From Streptomyces peucetius (lineage in GTDB: Bacteria; Actinomycetota; Actinomycetes; Streptomycetales; Streptomycetaceae): a DNA stretch of 64,000 nucleotides. The stretch spans positions 6,510,001-6,574,000 of the forward strand of contig NZ_CP107567.1 of NCBI RefSeq assembly GCF_025854275.1, read 5' to 3'. A program made the translations under genes and the position numbers. The notes beneath the pieces were generated by a model. It was not told the DNA's origin and ran no database searches. It worked only from the letters and a program-made list of their open reading frames with translations. Below are positions 28,304 through 36,614 of the stretch, piece after piece. The first letter of the stretch is position 1, and every line of letters starts with the position of its first letter.

Positions 28304-29997
28304 GACAGGGCCTCTTCCGAGGCACGCGCCGCCCAGGCCGCGAAACGCTCGCCGTCCTCGCGCTCCTTCTCGAAGCGCTTGAGGACCCGCTCGACGTAGT
28401 CGGGCAGTTCGGCGGAGGTGACCTTCAGGCCGCGCACCTTGCGGCCGAACGCCGGGTCGAGACCCAGCGCGCCACCGAGGTGCACCTGGTAGCCCTCCAC
28501 CTGGTTGCCGTCGTCGTCCAGCACGAGCTGGCCCTTGAGACCGATGTCCGCGGTCTGGATACGGGCGCAGGCGTTGGGGCAGCCGTTGAGATTGATGGTG
28601 ATCGGTTCCTCGAACGCCGGCAGCCGCCGCTCGAGTTCGTCGATCAGGGCGGAGCCGCGGCCCTTGGTCTCGACGATGGCCAGCTTGCAGAACTCGATGC
28701 CGGTGCAGGCCATCGTGCCCCGCCGGAACGGCGACGGCGTGACCCGCAGGTCCAGCGCCTCCAGTCCGGCGACGAGGGAGTCGACCCGGTCCTCCGTCAC
28801 GTCGAGCACGATCATCTTCTGCTCGACCGTGGTGCGCACCCGGCCGGAGCCGTGGCCCTCCGCCAGCTCGGCGATCTTGGTGAGGGTCGCACCGTCGACG
28901 CGGCCGACACGCGGCGCGAAGCCGACGTAGAAACGGCCGTCCTGCTGACGGTGGACGCCGATGTGGTCGCGCCACTGCTGCGCGGGCTGCTCGGGCGCGG
29001 GGCCGTCGAGCAGCGGACGCTTCAGATACTCGTCCTCGAGGACCCGGCGGAACTTCTCGGGGCCCCAGTCGGCGACGAGGAACTTCAGCCGGGCGCGGTT
29101 GCGCAGCCGCCGGTAGCCGTAGTCACGGAAGATCGAGACCACGCCCTCCCAGGCGTCCGGCACCTCGTCCGCCGGGACCCAGGCGCCGAGCCGCACACCG
29201 AGCTTCGGGTTGGTGGACAGGCCGCCGCCGACCCAGAGGTCGAAGCCGGGACCGTGCTCCGGGTGGTTCACGCCGACGAAGGCGACGTCGTTGATCTCGT
29301 GGGCGACGTCGAGCAGCGGCGAGCCGGAGACCGCGGTCTTGAACTTGCGGGGCAGGTTGGAGAATTCCTTGTTGCCGATGTACCGGCGGTGGATCTCGTC
29401 GATGGCGGGGGTGCCGTCGACGATCTCGTCGGCGGCGATCCCCGCGACCGGCGAGCCGAGGATGGTGCGCGGGGTGTCGCCGCACGCCTCCGTCGTCGAC
29501 AGGCCCACCGCCTCCAGCCGGCGCCAGATCTCGGGAACGTCCTCGATGCGGATCCAGTGGTACTGGACGTTCTGCCGGTCCGTGAGGTCCGCGGTGCCGC
29601 GTGCGAACTCCTGCGAGATCTCGCCGACGACGCGCAGCTGCTCGGTGGTCAGCCGGCCACCGTCGATGCGCACCCGCAGCATGAAGTACTCGTCGTCCAG
29701 TTCCTCCGGCTCCAGGATCGCGGTCTTTCCGCCGTCGATCCCGGGCTTGCGCTGGGTGTACAGGCCCCACCAGCGCATCCGGCCGCGCAGGTCGGCGCCG
29801 TCGATCGAGTCGAAACCGCGGTGCGCGTAGATCGTCTCAATGCGTGTCCGCACATTGAGACCGTCGTCGTCCTTCTTCGTCTGCTCGTTGCCGTTGAGGG
29901 GCGTGTGGTGCCCCATGGCCCACTGGCCCTCGCCACGGTGGCGTCCGGCCTTGCGGCGGGGCGTGACGGAGGCGGGCTTTTCCGGGCTGGCGGCCAT
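28300..29997 (-). CDS. sir: Ferredoxin-dependent assimilatory sulfite reductase (SirA/NirA type)
   Basis: A 565-aa siroheme enzyme reducing sulfite to sulfide with six electrons. Cluster/siroheme cysteines: Cys431 and Cys437 (ACTGIEFC), Cys473 and Cys477 (NGCPNAC). Two ferredoxin-like half domains (about residues 75-170 and 350-420) show the duplicated fold. Tyr80 (WWGLYTQR) and Cys172 (EACGDTPR) are each offset by 11 from Tyr69 and Cys161 of M. tuberculosis SirA/NirA, which form a covalent Tyr-Cys bond. The ATG at 29997 has GAAGGA 8 nt upstream. It is the first large gene after the Cys-ending leader peptide. Confidence 0.95.
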   Translation of the reverse strand: MAASPEKPASVTPRRKAGRHRGEGQWAMGHHTPLNGNEQTKKDDDGLNVRTRIETIYAHRGFDSIDGADLRGRMRWWGLYTQRKPGIDGGKTAILEPEELDDEYFMLRVRIDGGRLTTEQLRVVGEISQEFARGTADLTDRQNVQYHWIRIEDVPEIWRRLEAVGLSTTEACGDTPRTILGSPVAGIAADEIVDGTPAIDEIHRRYIGNKEFSNLPRKFKTAVSGSPLLDVAHEINDVAFVGVNHPEHGPGFDLWVGGGLSTNPKLGVRLGAWVPADEVPDAWEGVVSIFRDYGYRRLRNRARLKFLVADWGPEKFRRVLEDEYLKRPLLDGPAPEQPAQQWRDHIGVHRQQDGRFYVGFAPRVGRVDGATLTKIAELAEGHGSGRVRTTVEQKMIVLDVTEDRVDSLVAGLEALDLRVTPSPFRRGTMACTGIEFCKLAIVETKGRGSALIDELERRLPAFEEPITINLNGCPNACARIQTADIGLKGQLVLDDDGNQVEGYQVHLGGALGLDPAFGRKVRGLKVTSAELPDYVERVLKRFEKEREDGERFAAWAARASEEALS

Positions 29998-30112
29998 GGC
30001 GATAGTCCTTCGAGACTGCAGGAGGGCGGCTCTGAGCTGCACACTCGCGGGGAAGGCGCGGCAGTGCGCAGGCGGGGTGATAGAGAAGTCGAAGTGCGGC
30101 GGTGCTGGGCTG

Positions 30113-30196
30113 TCAGCAGGCCGGACAGATGGCGCTGGACATGCGGCCGAGGTCGACGTGCCGCCGACTCACCAAGGCAATTCCAGTGCTGGACAT
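30113..30196 (-). CDS. Cysteine-containing leader peptide of the sulfur operon
   Basis: A 27-aa ORF ending RRHVDLGRMSSAICPAC-stop. It matches the actinobacterial 'putative leader peptide' type seen upstream of sulfur genes, with Arg-Arg-His, a central Gly-Arg-Met-Ser-Ser and Cys codons directly before the stop. In mycobacteria short leaderless Cys-rich ORFs act as cysteine-responsive attenuators of the downstream operon. Here two Cys codons lie in the last four codons. The ATG lies 6 nt after a -10-like box (CACGCT) with no ribosome-binding site, so it is probably leaderless. The 115 bp to the sulfite reductase ATG would hold the attenuator. Confidence 0.85.
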   Translation of the reverse strand: MSSTGIALVSRRHVDLGRMSSAICPAC

Positions 30197-30202
30197 GACG
30201 GA

Positions 30203-30232
30203 AGCGTGTCATGGGACTTTGGACCCAGTCCA
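30203..30232 (-). promoter_or_regulatory. Predicted promoter of the sulfur operon
   Basis: Minus strand TGGACT (30232-30227), 18-bp spacer, CACGCT (30208-30203), 6 nt to the leader ATG. The boxes are weak matches, but spacing suits a leaderless transcript. Confidence 0.4.
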
Positions 30233-30253
30233 CCGTCATCCAGAATGTGGACA

Positions 30254-30280
30254 ACACTGTCCCGCATCGCGAGACAGTGT
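30254..30280. promoter_or_regulatory. Inverted repeat upstream of the sulfur operon promoter
   Basis: ACACTGTC (30254-30261) and GACAGTGT (30273-30280) are perfect 8-bp arms 11 nt apart. They lie 58-84 nt upstream of the leader start, a position suited to an activator or repressor of sulfur genes. Confidence 0.5.
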
Positions 30281-30430
30281 GTCATGCGTCACCGAAGAAC
30301 GTACGCCGCCGCCCGCCGGGGACGGCCGGGCGGGCTCACGGGCGGCCGGGCCGCGGCCCGCAAGCGTCGGCGGTTCGGACCGCGGGCGCGGGCCGGGGGC
30401 GGTTCGGGCCGCGGGCCCGGGTGCGGCGGG

Positions 30431-31000
30431 TCAGACCGCGGCGCCGGGCCACGGGCCGGGGGCGGGGACCTCGGTCTCCTCCGCCACCTTGGTGTCGAAG
30501 AGACGGAAGCCGCGGCGCAGATAGTTGTCCATCGCGTGCGGGCCGTCCTTGGAGCACGTGTGCAGCCAGACCCGCTCCGTCCGGGGCAGCCCCGGCCACC
30601 GCTCGGCGAGATCCCAGGCGCGCGCCGCACCGACCGACAGCAGATGACCGCCGATCCGGCGGCCGCGGAACGCCGGGATCAGCCCGAAGTAGACGATCTC
30701 CACCGCTCCGCCGTCCTGTGCCTCGAGCTCCACATAGCCGGCCGGCGTCCCCTTCTCGTACGCCACCCAGGTCTCGACCCCCGGGCGGTCCAGCGCCTTC
30801 TGCCACTCGGCGTACGTCATGCCGAGCCGGTCGGTCCAGCGGATGTCCCCGCCGACCGACGCGTACAGGAACCGGCTGAACTCGGGCGAGGGCACCTCGG
30901 CCCGCACGATCCGTATGTCGTCCCCCGGGTCGGCCGCGGGGCGCAGGTCCGCGGCCGAGGTCTGCTCCAGGGACCAGGTGGTCACAGTGATGGTGCTCAT
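30431..31000 (-). CDS. GNAT-family N-acetyltransferase
   Basis: A 189-aa acetyltransferase. The acetyl-CoA binding motif A is VYFGLIPAFRGRRIGGHLL (about residues 108-126, with R/Q-x-x-G-x-G/A as RGRRIGG), preceded by the beta-bulge region. The substrate is unknown. The ATG at 31000 lies 13 nt after the GAF-regulator stop, so the two may be co-transcribed. Downstream (30300-30430) is a very GC-rich stretch with short repeated GCGGTTCGG motifs and no gene. Confidence 0.88.
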   Translation of the reverse strand: MSTITVTTWSLEQTSAADLRPAADPGDDIRIVRAEVPSPEFSRFLYASVGGDIRWTDRLGMTYAEWQKALDRPGVETWVAYEKGTPAGYVELEAQDGGAVEIVYFGLIPAFRGRRIGGHLLSVGAARAWDLAERWPGLPRTERVWLHTCSKDGPHAMDNYLRRGFRLFDTKVAEETEVPAPGPWPGAAV

Positions 31001-31013
31001 GCGCGACAGGGAA

Positions 31014-32294
31014 TCACGACAGCCGCCCCAGCCGCACGGCCGGGGCATTCGAATACGGCAGCAGATCGGCCGGACGCTCCGGCACGACCAGCTCCACCTC
31101 CATCGCGTCGGTGAAGCGGTAGGGCCGGTGGGCCAGGACCTGCGCCAGGTGCCGCCGCAGCCGGGACATCTCCGCCCGCACCGTCACCGTCCGCGTGGGG
31201 TCGCCGAAGACGTCCTGCGCCAGCTGTGCCGCACTCCGCCCGTCGCGGTGCGTCGCCAGTACGAACAACAGCTCGGCATGGCGCGGGCTGAGCTCGTGCG
31301 ACCAGTCGCCCGAGGCGCCCGTGACGGTGACCGAGGGCCGGCGCGGCGCGCTCAGGTCCAGCACCACCCGGCCGGGCACCCGCGCGTCGGGGCGTGCCTC
31401 GGCCGGCCGTATCAGCCAGCCGCCCGGTAACGGCTCGACCGTGCACATGCCCAGCGACGGCAGCCACGTCCGGCCCGCCCCGATCTGCTTCGGCAGCGAC
31501 AGCCGGCCCGGCGGCGCCATGCCCGTCACCGCGGCCGGCCAGCCGTTCGCGTCCACCGCCAGTGCCCGGCCGACGAGGCGCCCCAGCAGCGGCGCGGCGA
31601 CGCTGCGCAGCGCGTCCAGTGTCTGGAGGTGCCGGTTGCGCAGCTCGGCCTCCGCCAGGCGGGTCACCGAGGTGACCAGCGCCAGGGTCGCCGGATGCAT
31701 GGTCGACAGCGGACCGCTGATGTCGACGACACCGATCAGCCTGCCGTCCCGCGGGTCGGTGATCGGCGCCCCGGCGCACGTCCACGTGTGGTGCGTGGAG
31801 ACGAAGTGCTCGGCCGAGTGCACCTGGACGGGGCGCCGGGACACCAGGGGAGTGCCGATGCCGTTCGTCCCGACCAGCTCCTCCGTCCAGTCGGCGCCGG
31901 GCACGAAGCCGTGCGCGTCGCCCTTGCGCAGCACCGCCCCGCTGCCCTCCCGCCACAGCAGCCGGCCCTCCGCGTCCGCGACGACCATGATGTGCTGCGC
32001 AGCGTCCGCCATGGAGACCAGACCTTCGCGCAGCACCGGCAGCACCTCCAACAACGGCGAGGAGTGCCGGCGGCGCTCGATCTCCTCCAGCGGCAGCAGC
32101 CCGGCCCTGCGGTCCCGGTCCGGGTCCACCCCCCGCCGCAGCATGCGCTGCCACGACTCGTCGATGTCCGCGCGCGGCCCGACCGCCGGTCTGCGTCCCG
32201 CCAGGGCCGCGTCCCGCACACCCTTCAGCAGCCGCAGGGCATCCTTCGTGTCCATGGCCGCGAGCCTGGCCAGATCGAGCGATGAGTTCTTCAC
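31014..32294 (-). CDS. GAF-domain transcriptional regulator (AcoR-like N-half, no AAA domain)
   Basis: A 426-aa regulator. Residues about 70-250 resemble the GAF sensory part of AcoR-type activators (ESWQRMLRRGVDP, AAQHIMVVADAEGRLLWREGS, DWTEELVGTNGIGTPLVSRRPVQVHSAEHFV). The sigma-54 AAA+ domain of AcoR is absent. The C-terminus (ELSPRHAELLFVLATHRDGRSAAQLAQDVFGDPTRTVTVRAEMSRLRRHLA) is a winged-helix DNA-binding domain. Streptomyces lack sigma-54, so replacement of the AAA part by a winged helix is logical. The GTG at 32294 has GAGGAGG 6 nt upstream. The target may be the neighbouring dehydrogenase. Confidence 0.88.
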   Translation of the reverse strand: MKNSSLDLARLAAMDTKDALRLLKGVRDAALAGRRPAVGPRADIDESWQRMLRRGVDPDRDRRAGLLPLEEIERRRHSSPLLEVLPVLREGLVSMADAAQHIMVVADAEGRLLWREGSGAVLRKGDAHGFVPGADWTEELVGTNGIGTPLVSRRPVQVHSAEHFVSTHHTWTCAGAPITDPRDGRLIGVVDISGPLSTMHPATLALVTSVTRLAEAELRNRHLQTLDALRSVAAPLLGRLVGRALAVDANGWPAAVTGMAPPGRLSLPKQIGAGRTWLPSLGMCTVEPLPGGWLIRPAEARPDARVPGRVVLDLSAPRRPSVTVTGASGDWSHELSPRHAELLFVLATHRDGRSAAQLAQDVFGDPTRTVTVRAEMSRLRRHLAQVLAHRPYRFTDAMEVELVVPERPADLLPYSNAPAVRLGRLS

Positions 32295-32562
32295 GGGTCC
32301 CTCCTCGGCGACGCCGCGGTCCGAAGCTGGGGGTGGCCGGCTCCATCCTCCCCCCACCCGGCCGCCGTGCGTCGCGTTATCACGCACAAGGATGCAACCC
32401 CTTGCAACCGTCGCGTACAGGCGTGCGCGTGTACGAAGGTGGCGGAACACCGGTTCGCCGGTGGGGGTGGTGCCGTGTCGGCGCAGCACCACCCACACAA
32501 CCGTCAGGGCGTGGGCCGCCGTACCGGGGCCCGCGCCCTTCGGCGTTCTTGCGCCGGCCGGT

Positions 32563-34197
32563 TCACACCACGGCGCGGGCGCGCTCCACGATCGCCGCCA
32601 GCGGCAGCGTGTGAGGGAGCGTGCCGAACGCCGACCCCCGGTCGCCGCCGAGCCGCGACGCGCAGAACGCGTCCGACACCTCGGACGGCGCCCACCGCAC
32701 CAGCAGCGACCCCTGGAGCACCAGCGCCATACGCTCCACCAGCCGCCGCGCCCGTGCCTCGACGCCGTCCAGGTCGGCCAGCTCCGTCAGCAGGTCCTTG
32801 ATCGCCGCGTCCAGCCGGTGGTCGGCGCCCCGCGCCCTGCCGACCTCCCGCAGGAACGCGTTGAGCGCCTGCGGCTCCCTCTGCAGCACGCGCAGCACAT
32901 CGAGCGCCTGCACATTGCCCGAGCCCTCCCAGATCGAGTTCAGCGGCGACTCGCGCAGCAGCCGGGGCATGCCCGACTCCTCGACGTACCCGTTGCCGCC
33001 CAGACACTCCAGGGCCTCCGCGACCATCGGGGTGCACCGCTTCGTCACCCAGTACTTGGCCACGGGCACCGCGATCCGCAGGAAGGCCCGCTCCTCGTCC
33101 GTGTCCGCGTCGTACGCCGCCGCCAGCCGCAGACCCAGCGTCGTCGCCGCCTCCGACTCCAGTGCCAGATCGGCCAGCACATTGCGCATCAGCGGCTTGT
33201 CGATCAGCAGCCCGCCGAAGGCGCTGCGGTACGCCGTGTGATGGATCGCCTGCGCCACCGCCTGCCGCATCAGCGCGGCGGAGCCGAGCACGCAGTCCAG
33301 GCGCGTCGCCGCCACCATCCCGATGATGGTGCGCACACCGCGCCCCTCCTCGCCCACCCGCCGGGCCCATGTCCCCTCGAACTCGACCTCGGCCGAGGCG
33401 TTGGACCGGTTGCCGAGCTTGTCCTTCAGCCGCTGGATCCGGAAGACGTTCCGGGTACCGTCGTCCAGCACCCGGGGCACCAGGAAGCAGGTCAGCCCCT
33501 CCGCCGCCTGCGCCAGCACCAGGAACCCGTCGCTCATCGGGGCGGAGCAGAACCACTTGTGGCCGGTCAGGGCGTACGCGCCGTCCTGCGCCAGCGGCTC
33601 GGCCCGGGTCGTGTTCGACCGTACGTCGCTGCCGCCCTGCTTCTCCGTCATCCCCATCCCGAACAGCACGCCGCGCTTCTGCCCGGGCGGGCGCAGGCCC
33701 TCCTCGTACGCCGTCGACGTCAGCCGCGGCTCCCACTCGGCCGCGAGCGACGGGTCCGTGCGCAGAGCGGGCACCGACGCGTGGGTCATCGACAGCGGGC
33801 AGCCGTTGCCGGCCTCCACCTGCGTCCACACCAGGAAACCGGCCGCCCGCCGCACATGCCCGCCCGGCCTGCCCCAGGCGCCGGCCAGTCCGGCGGAGAC
33901 GGCGCGGTCCAGCAGCCGGTGCCAGGCGGGATGGAACTCCACCTCGTCGATCCGGTTCCCGTACCGGTCGTGCGTCCGCAGCCGCGGCGGGTACTCGTTC
34001 GCCTGCGCGCCCCATTCCTGCGCCCGGGCGGAGCCCGCCGTCAGCCCGAGTTCCGAGAGCTCCCCGAGCGCCTCGTCGCGGACCTCCGGCGCCACATGCC
34101 GGTCCACCGCCTCCCACAGCGCACGGTCCGCGGTGAAGACGTCGTACCCCACCAGGGGCGGAGCCTGGTTGGTCACTGTGTGGGTGCTCGCTGCCAT
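32563..34197 (-). CDS. AidB-like acyl-CoA dehydrogenase family protein
   Basis: A 544-aa flavoprotein, the same length class as E. coli AidB (541 aa), which protects DNA during alkylation stress. Seen: FGMGMTEKQGGSDVRSNTTRA, LTGHKWFCSAPMSDGFLVLAQA, RLKDKLGNRSNASAEVEFEGTWARRVG and ECLGGNGYVEESGMPRLLRESPLNSIWEGSGNVQALDVLR, all signature AidB regions. The start at 34197 is leaderless: TACCGT ends 6 nt before the ATG. It is divergent from the YihY gene with only 17 nt between start codons. Substrate unknown; isovaleryl-CoA dehydrogenase activity is reported for AidB. Confidence 0.92.
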   Translation of the reverse strand: MAASTHTVTNQAPPLVGYDVFTADRALWEAVDRHVAPEVRDEALGELSELGLTAGSARAQEWGAQANEYPPRLRTHDRYGNRIDEVEFHPAWHRLLDRAVSAGLAGAWGRPGGHVRRAAGFLVWTQVEAGNGCPLSMTHASVPALRTDPSLAAEWEPRLTSTAYEEGLRPPGQKRGVLFGMGMTEKQGGSDVRSNTTRAEPLAQDGAYALTGHKWFCSAPMSDGFLVLAQAAEGLTCFLVPRVLDDGTRNVFRIQRLKDKLGNRSNASAEVEFEGTWARRVGEEGRGVRTIIGMVAATRLDCVLGSAALMRQAVAQAIHHTAYRSAFGGLLIDKPLMRNVLADLALESEAATTLGLRLAAAYDADTDEERAFLRIAVPVAKYWVTKRCTPMVAEALECLGGNGYVEESGMPRLLRESPLNSIWEGSGNVQALDVLRVLQREPQALNAFLREVGRARGADHRLDAAIKDLLTELADLDGVEARARRLVERMALVLQGSLLVRWAPSEVSDAFCASRLGGDRGSAFGTLPHTLPLAAIVERARAVV

Positions 34198-34202
34198 GCC
34201 GA

Positions 34203-34209
34203 TACGGTA
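34203..34209. promoter_or_regulatory. TACGGTA: shared bidirectional -10 element
   Basis: Read on plus it is TACGGT (34203-34208), 6 nt before the GTG at 34215. Read on minus it is TACCGT (34209-34204), 6 nt before the ATG at 34197. The heptamer is symmetric around its central G. Both genes lack ribosome-binding sites. Confidence 0.75.
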
Positions 34210-34214
34210 AAGAG

Positions 34215-35411
34215 GTGCAGGCAGCAAACGAAACACCCGAGCGGCCTTCGGGCCGGCTCCACCGGGCCCGAGTCCTCTACCGCAACGTCTCGAAGCGGAA
34301 GATGACATGGCTGCTGCTGAAGGACACCGTCAACTCGTGCATCGAGTACCGCATCCTCGGACTCGCCGCGGAGGCGGCGTTCTTCACGCTGCTGTCCGTT
34401 CCGCCGCTGATGCTCGGTCTGATCGGCCTGCTCGGCTACATCGACGACTGGACCAGCACCACCACCGTCGCCTCCATCGAGGAGAACATCCTCACCGCCG
34501 TCGGCACCGTCCTGTCCGACCGCGGCGTCGACGACATCGCCAAGCCACTGCTGGAGGATGTCACCCAGGGCGGCCGGCCGGACATCATCTCCATCGGCTT
34601 CGCCATCGCCCTGTGGTCCGGCTCCCGCGCCGTCAACGTCTTCATCGACACCATCACCGTCATGTACGGGCTCGACGGGCACCGTGGCATCGTCGCGACC
34701 AGGCTCCTCGCCTTCCTGCTCTACATCGTGGCGCTGCTGATCGGCGCGGTCGTGCTGCCGCTCGCCGTGGTCGGCCCCGACCGGGTCGTGGAGATCGTGC
34801 CGTTCGGCACGGAAGTGGTCCGCATCCTGTACTGGCCGGTCGTCATCCTGCTCTCCATCGCCTTCCTCACCACGCTGTACCACGTGTCCGTGCCCGTGCG
34901 TTCGCCGTGGGTGGAGGACATTCCCGGCGCGCTCGTGGCGCTCGGCATGTGGGTCCTCGGCAGCTTCCTGCTGCGCATCTACCTGACCAGTACGGTCGAG
35001 GGGCCCACGATCTACGGCTCACTGGCCGCGCCCATCGCCTTCCTGCTCTGGATCGGCATCTCCGCCTTCGCCGTCCTCGTCGGCGCCGCCGTCAACGCGG
35101 CGATCGACCGCGTCTGGCCCGCTGCCGCCACGGCGGCGGCCCGCGCCGCGAACGAACGGGCGCGGGCCGCCGACGCGGCGCAGCTGCTGGCGCGGGCGCG
35201 GGCGGCGGAGATGTACGGCGACGAGGACGACGAGGAGGGCGGCGGAGACATGCCGTCCGAGTTCCCGGAGCGCTGGTCGAAGTTCCTGCCGGTGGACGAC
35301 GTACGGGCGAGGCTGCACACCCGGGAGAACACCCGGGAGAACGGCCGCGAGAACACCCGGGAGAACGGCCGCGAGAACAGCCGGGAGAACGGGCGCGACA
35401 GCCGCGAGTAG
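34215..35411 (+). CDS. YihY/BrkB-family membrane protein with REN-repeat tail
   Basis: A 398-aa inner-membrane protein. The YihY/BrkB core covers about residues 40-300 with six membrane segments, starting at [27 protein letters not shown]. The following Ala/Arg-rich segment ([23 protein letters not shown]) looks like a coiled-coil. The C-terminus carries tandem T/G-R-E-N repeats (about residues 368-396). The family was once called RNase BN, an assignment now rejected; function is unknown. The GTG at 34215 is leaderless, driven by the shared TACGGTA element. Confidence 0.9.
   Translation: MQAANETPERPSGRLHRARVLYRNVSKRKMTWLLLKDTVNSCIEYRILGLAAEAAFFTLLSVPPLMLGLIGLLGYIDDWTSTTTVASIEENILTAVGTVLSDRGVDDIAKPLLEDVTQGGRPDIISIGFAIALWSGSRAVNVFIDTITVMYGLDGHRGIVATRLLAFLLYIVALLIGAVVLPLAVVGPDRVVEIVPFGTEVVRILYWPVVILLSIAFLTTLYHVSVPVRSPWVEDIPGALVALGMWVLGSFLLRIYLTSTVEGPTIYGSLAAPIAFLLWIGISAFAVLVGAAVNAAIDRVWPAAATAAARAANERARAADAAQLLARARAAEMYGDEDDEEGGGDMPSEFPERWSKFLPVDDVRARLHTRENTRENGRENTRENGRENSRENGRDSRE
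35322..35408 (+). repeat. Tandem 12-bp repeats coding for REN units
   Basis: Units of the form (A/G)(C/G)CCGGGAGAAC or GGCCGCGAGAAC repeat about seven times, encoding TREN, GREN and SREN. Copies of two alternating types suggest recent slippage expansion. Confidence 0.8.
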
Positions 35412-35454
35412 CCGCTTCGGCGCCATGGCACGGGACGGGGATAACCTCGGAAGG

Positions 35455-36171
35455 ATGTACGAGGAGAGGGCGTCCCGGATACCGGGTGCCGTTGTGTGGA
35501 CCCGGACCGCGGGCCCCGGCGCCGCGTACCCCGTGCTTCCCGACGGGTGCATGGACCTGCTGTGGTCCGAGGGGCGGCTGTTCGTCGCGGGCCCCGACAC
35601 CCACGCCCACGCACCCGGCGGCACGGCCGCCTGGGCCGGCGTGCGGTTCGCACCCGGGGCAGCGCCCGCCGTGCTCGGCGTGCCGGCGCACGAGCTGCGG
35701 GACCGGCGGGTGGAGCTGGCGGACCTGTGGGGCGCGGCCCCGGCCCGCAGGCTCGCCGAACTGATCGGCACGGCCGCCGACGAGGCGGCCGCGCTGGAGA
35801 CGGTCGCCCTGGAGAGGGCCGTGCCGCCCGATCCGCTGACGACCGCCGTCGTACGGCACCTGGACGCCGGCGGCACCGTCGCCGCAGCCGCCGACGCGGC
35901 CGGCCTGAGCGCCCGGCAGCTGCACCGGCGGTCGCTGGACGCCTTCGGCTACGGCCCCAAGACACTGGCCCGCGTCCTGCGGCTGCAACGGGCCCTGACG
36001 CTGGTGCGCCGCGGTGTCCCGTACGGGGCCGCGGCGCTCGCCGCGGGCTGCGCCGACCAGGCGCATCTCGCCCGGGAGATGCGCGCCCTGGCGGGGATCA
36101 CCCTCGGCGCCTACGACGCGTTGGCGAAGAGCGAGACACCGAGCCCGTCGGGGTCGAGCACGACCGCGTAA
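35455..36171 (+). CDS. AraC-family transcriptional regulator
   Basis: A 238-aa regulator. The C-terminal AraC-type domain (about 135-225) shows [47 protein letters not shown] followed by the second HTH ([37 protein letters not shown]). The N-terminal half resembles the DUF6597-like sensor half ([16 protein letters not shown]). Ligand unknown. The start is probably leaderless: TAACCT at 35442-35447, 7 nt before the ATG. Its 3' end overlaps the convergent VOC gene by 61 bp. Confidence 0.9.
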   Translation: MYEERASRIPGAVVWTRTAGPGAAYPVLPDGCMDLLWSEGRLFVAGPDTHAHAPGGTAAWAGVRFAPGAAPAVLGVPAHELRDRRVELADLWGAAPARRLAELIGTAADEAAALETVALERAVPPDPLTTAVVRHLDAGGTVAAAADAAGLSARQLHRRSLDAFGYGPKTLARVLRLQRALTLVRRGVPYGAAALAAGCADQAHLAREMRALAGITLGAYDALAKSETPSPSGSSTTA

Positions 36172-36503
36172 CGCTGGCCCCACACGGCGTCCCACGGCGC
36201 CAGATGGCTGCGGTAGCCGGCGGCGACGAGGTCGTCGTGGACCGCGTCGACCTCCGCCGGGCCGGCGCAGAGGAACGCCGGGCCCATGCGTTCCCCGCCG
36301 GTGGGCCGGGTCCAGTCTGGGTCGAAGGAGCGGACCGTCTCCTCCGTGTCGAACAGCAGGCGCAGCCCGCCGGGGAGCGCGGCCTCCGCGTGCGGCGCGG
36401 AGTCCGCCTCCGCGGGGATGTCGAGGCCGAGGCGGCGGTAGAAGGCGAGTGAGGCGGCCATGTCGGCGACGACCAGGCCGACCGCGTCGAATCGTGGAGT
36501 CAT
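36111..36503 (-). CDS. VOC-family (glyoxalase-like) protein
   Basis: A 130-aa vicinal-oxygen-chelate protein with two beta-alpha-beta-beta-beta units: [26 protein letters not shown] and [45 protein letters not shown]. It may be a metalloenzyme or a binding/resistance protein; the metal ligand set is not clear. The start is leaderless, TACGTT (36515-36510) 6 nt before the ATG at 36503. The last 61 bp lie antisense within the AraC gene. Confidence 0.9.
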   Translation of the reverse strand: MTPRFDAVGLVVADMAASLAFYRRLGLDIPAEADSAPHAEAALPGGLRLLFDTEETVRSFDPDWTRPTGGERMGPAFLCAGPAEVDAVHDDLVAAGYRSHLAPWDAVWGQRYAVVLDPDGLGVSLFANAS

Positions 36504-36614
36504 GGCCCCAACGTAGAACGGCGCCGGACCCGTGGTCTTGAACGAATCGGACGTCATGGATTCGTAAGGCGGGCCCGTCCGCCGCGCCGCCCCGCGGGCG
36601 AGGACACTGGCGGT

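Noticed and set aside
30300..30430. Repeated GCGGTTCGG-type segments after the GNAT gene
   Set aside because: Only two short imperfect copies in very GC-rich DNA; composition alone could explain them.
31195..34305. A 1,036-codon plus-strand frame opposite the GAF regulator and AidB-like gene
   Set aside because: It is antisense to two conserved proteins and has no recognisable domain.
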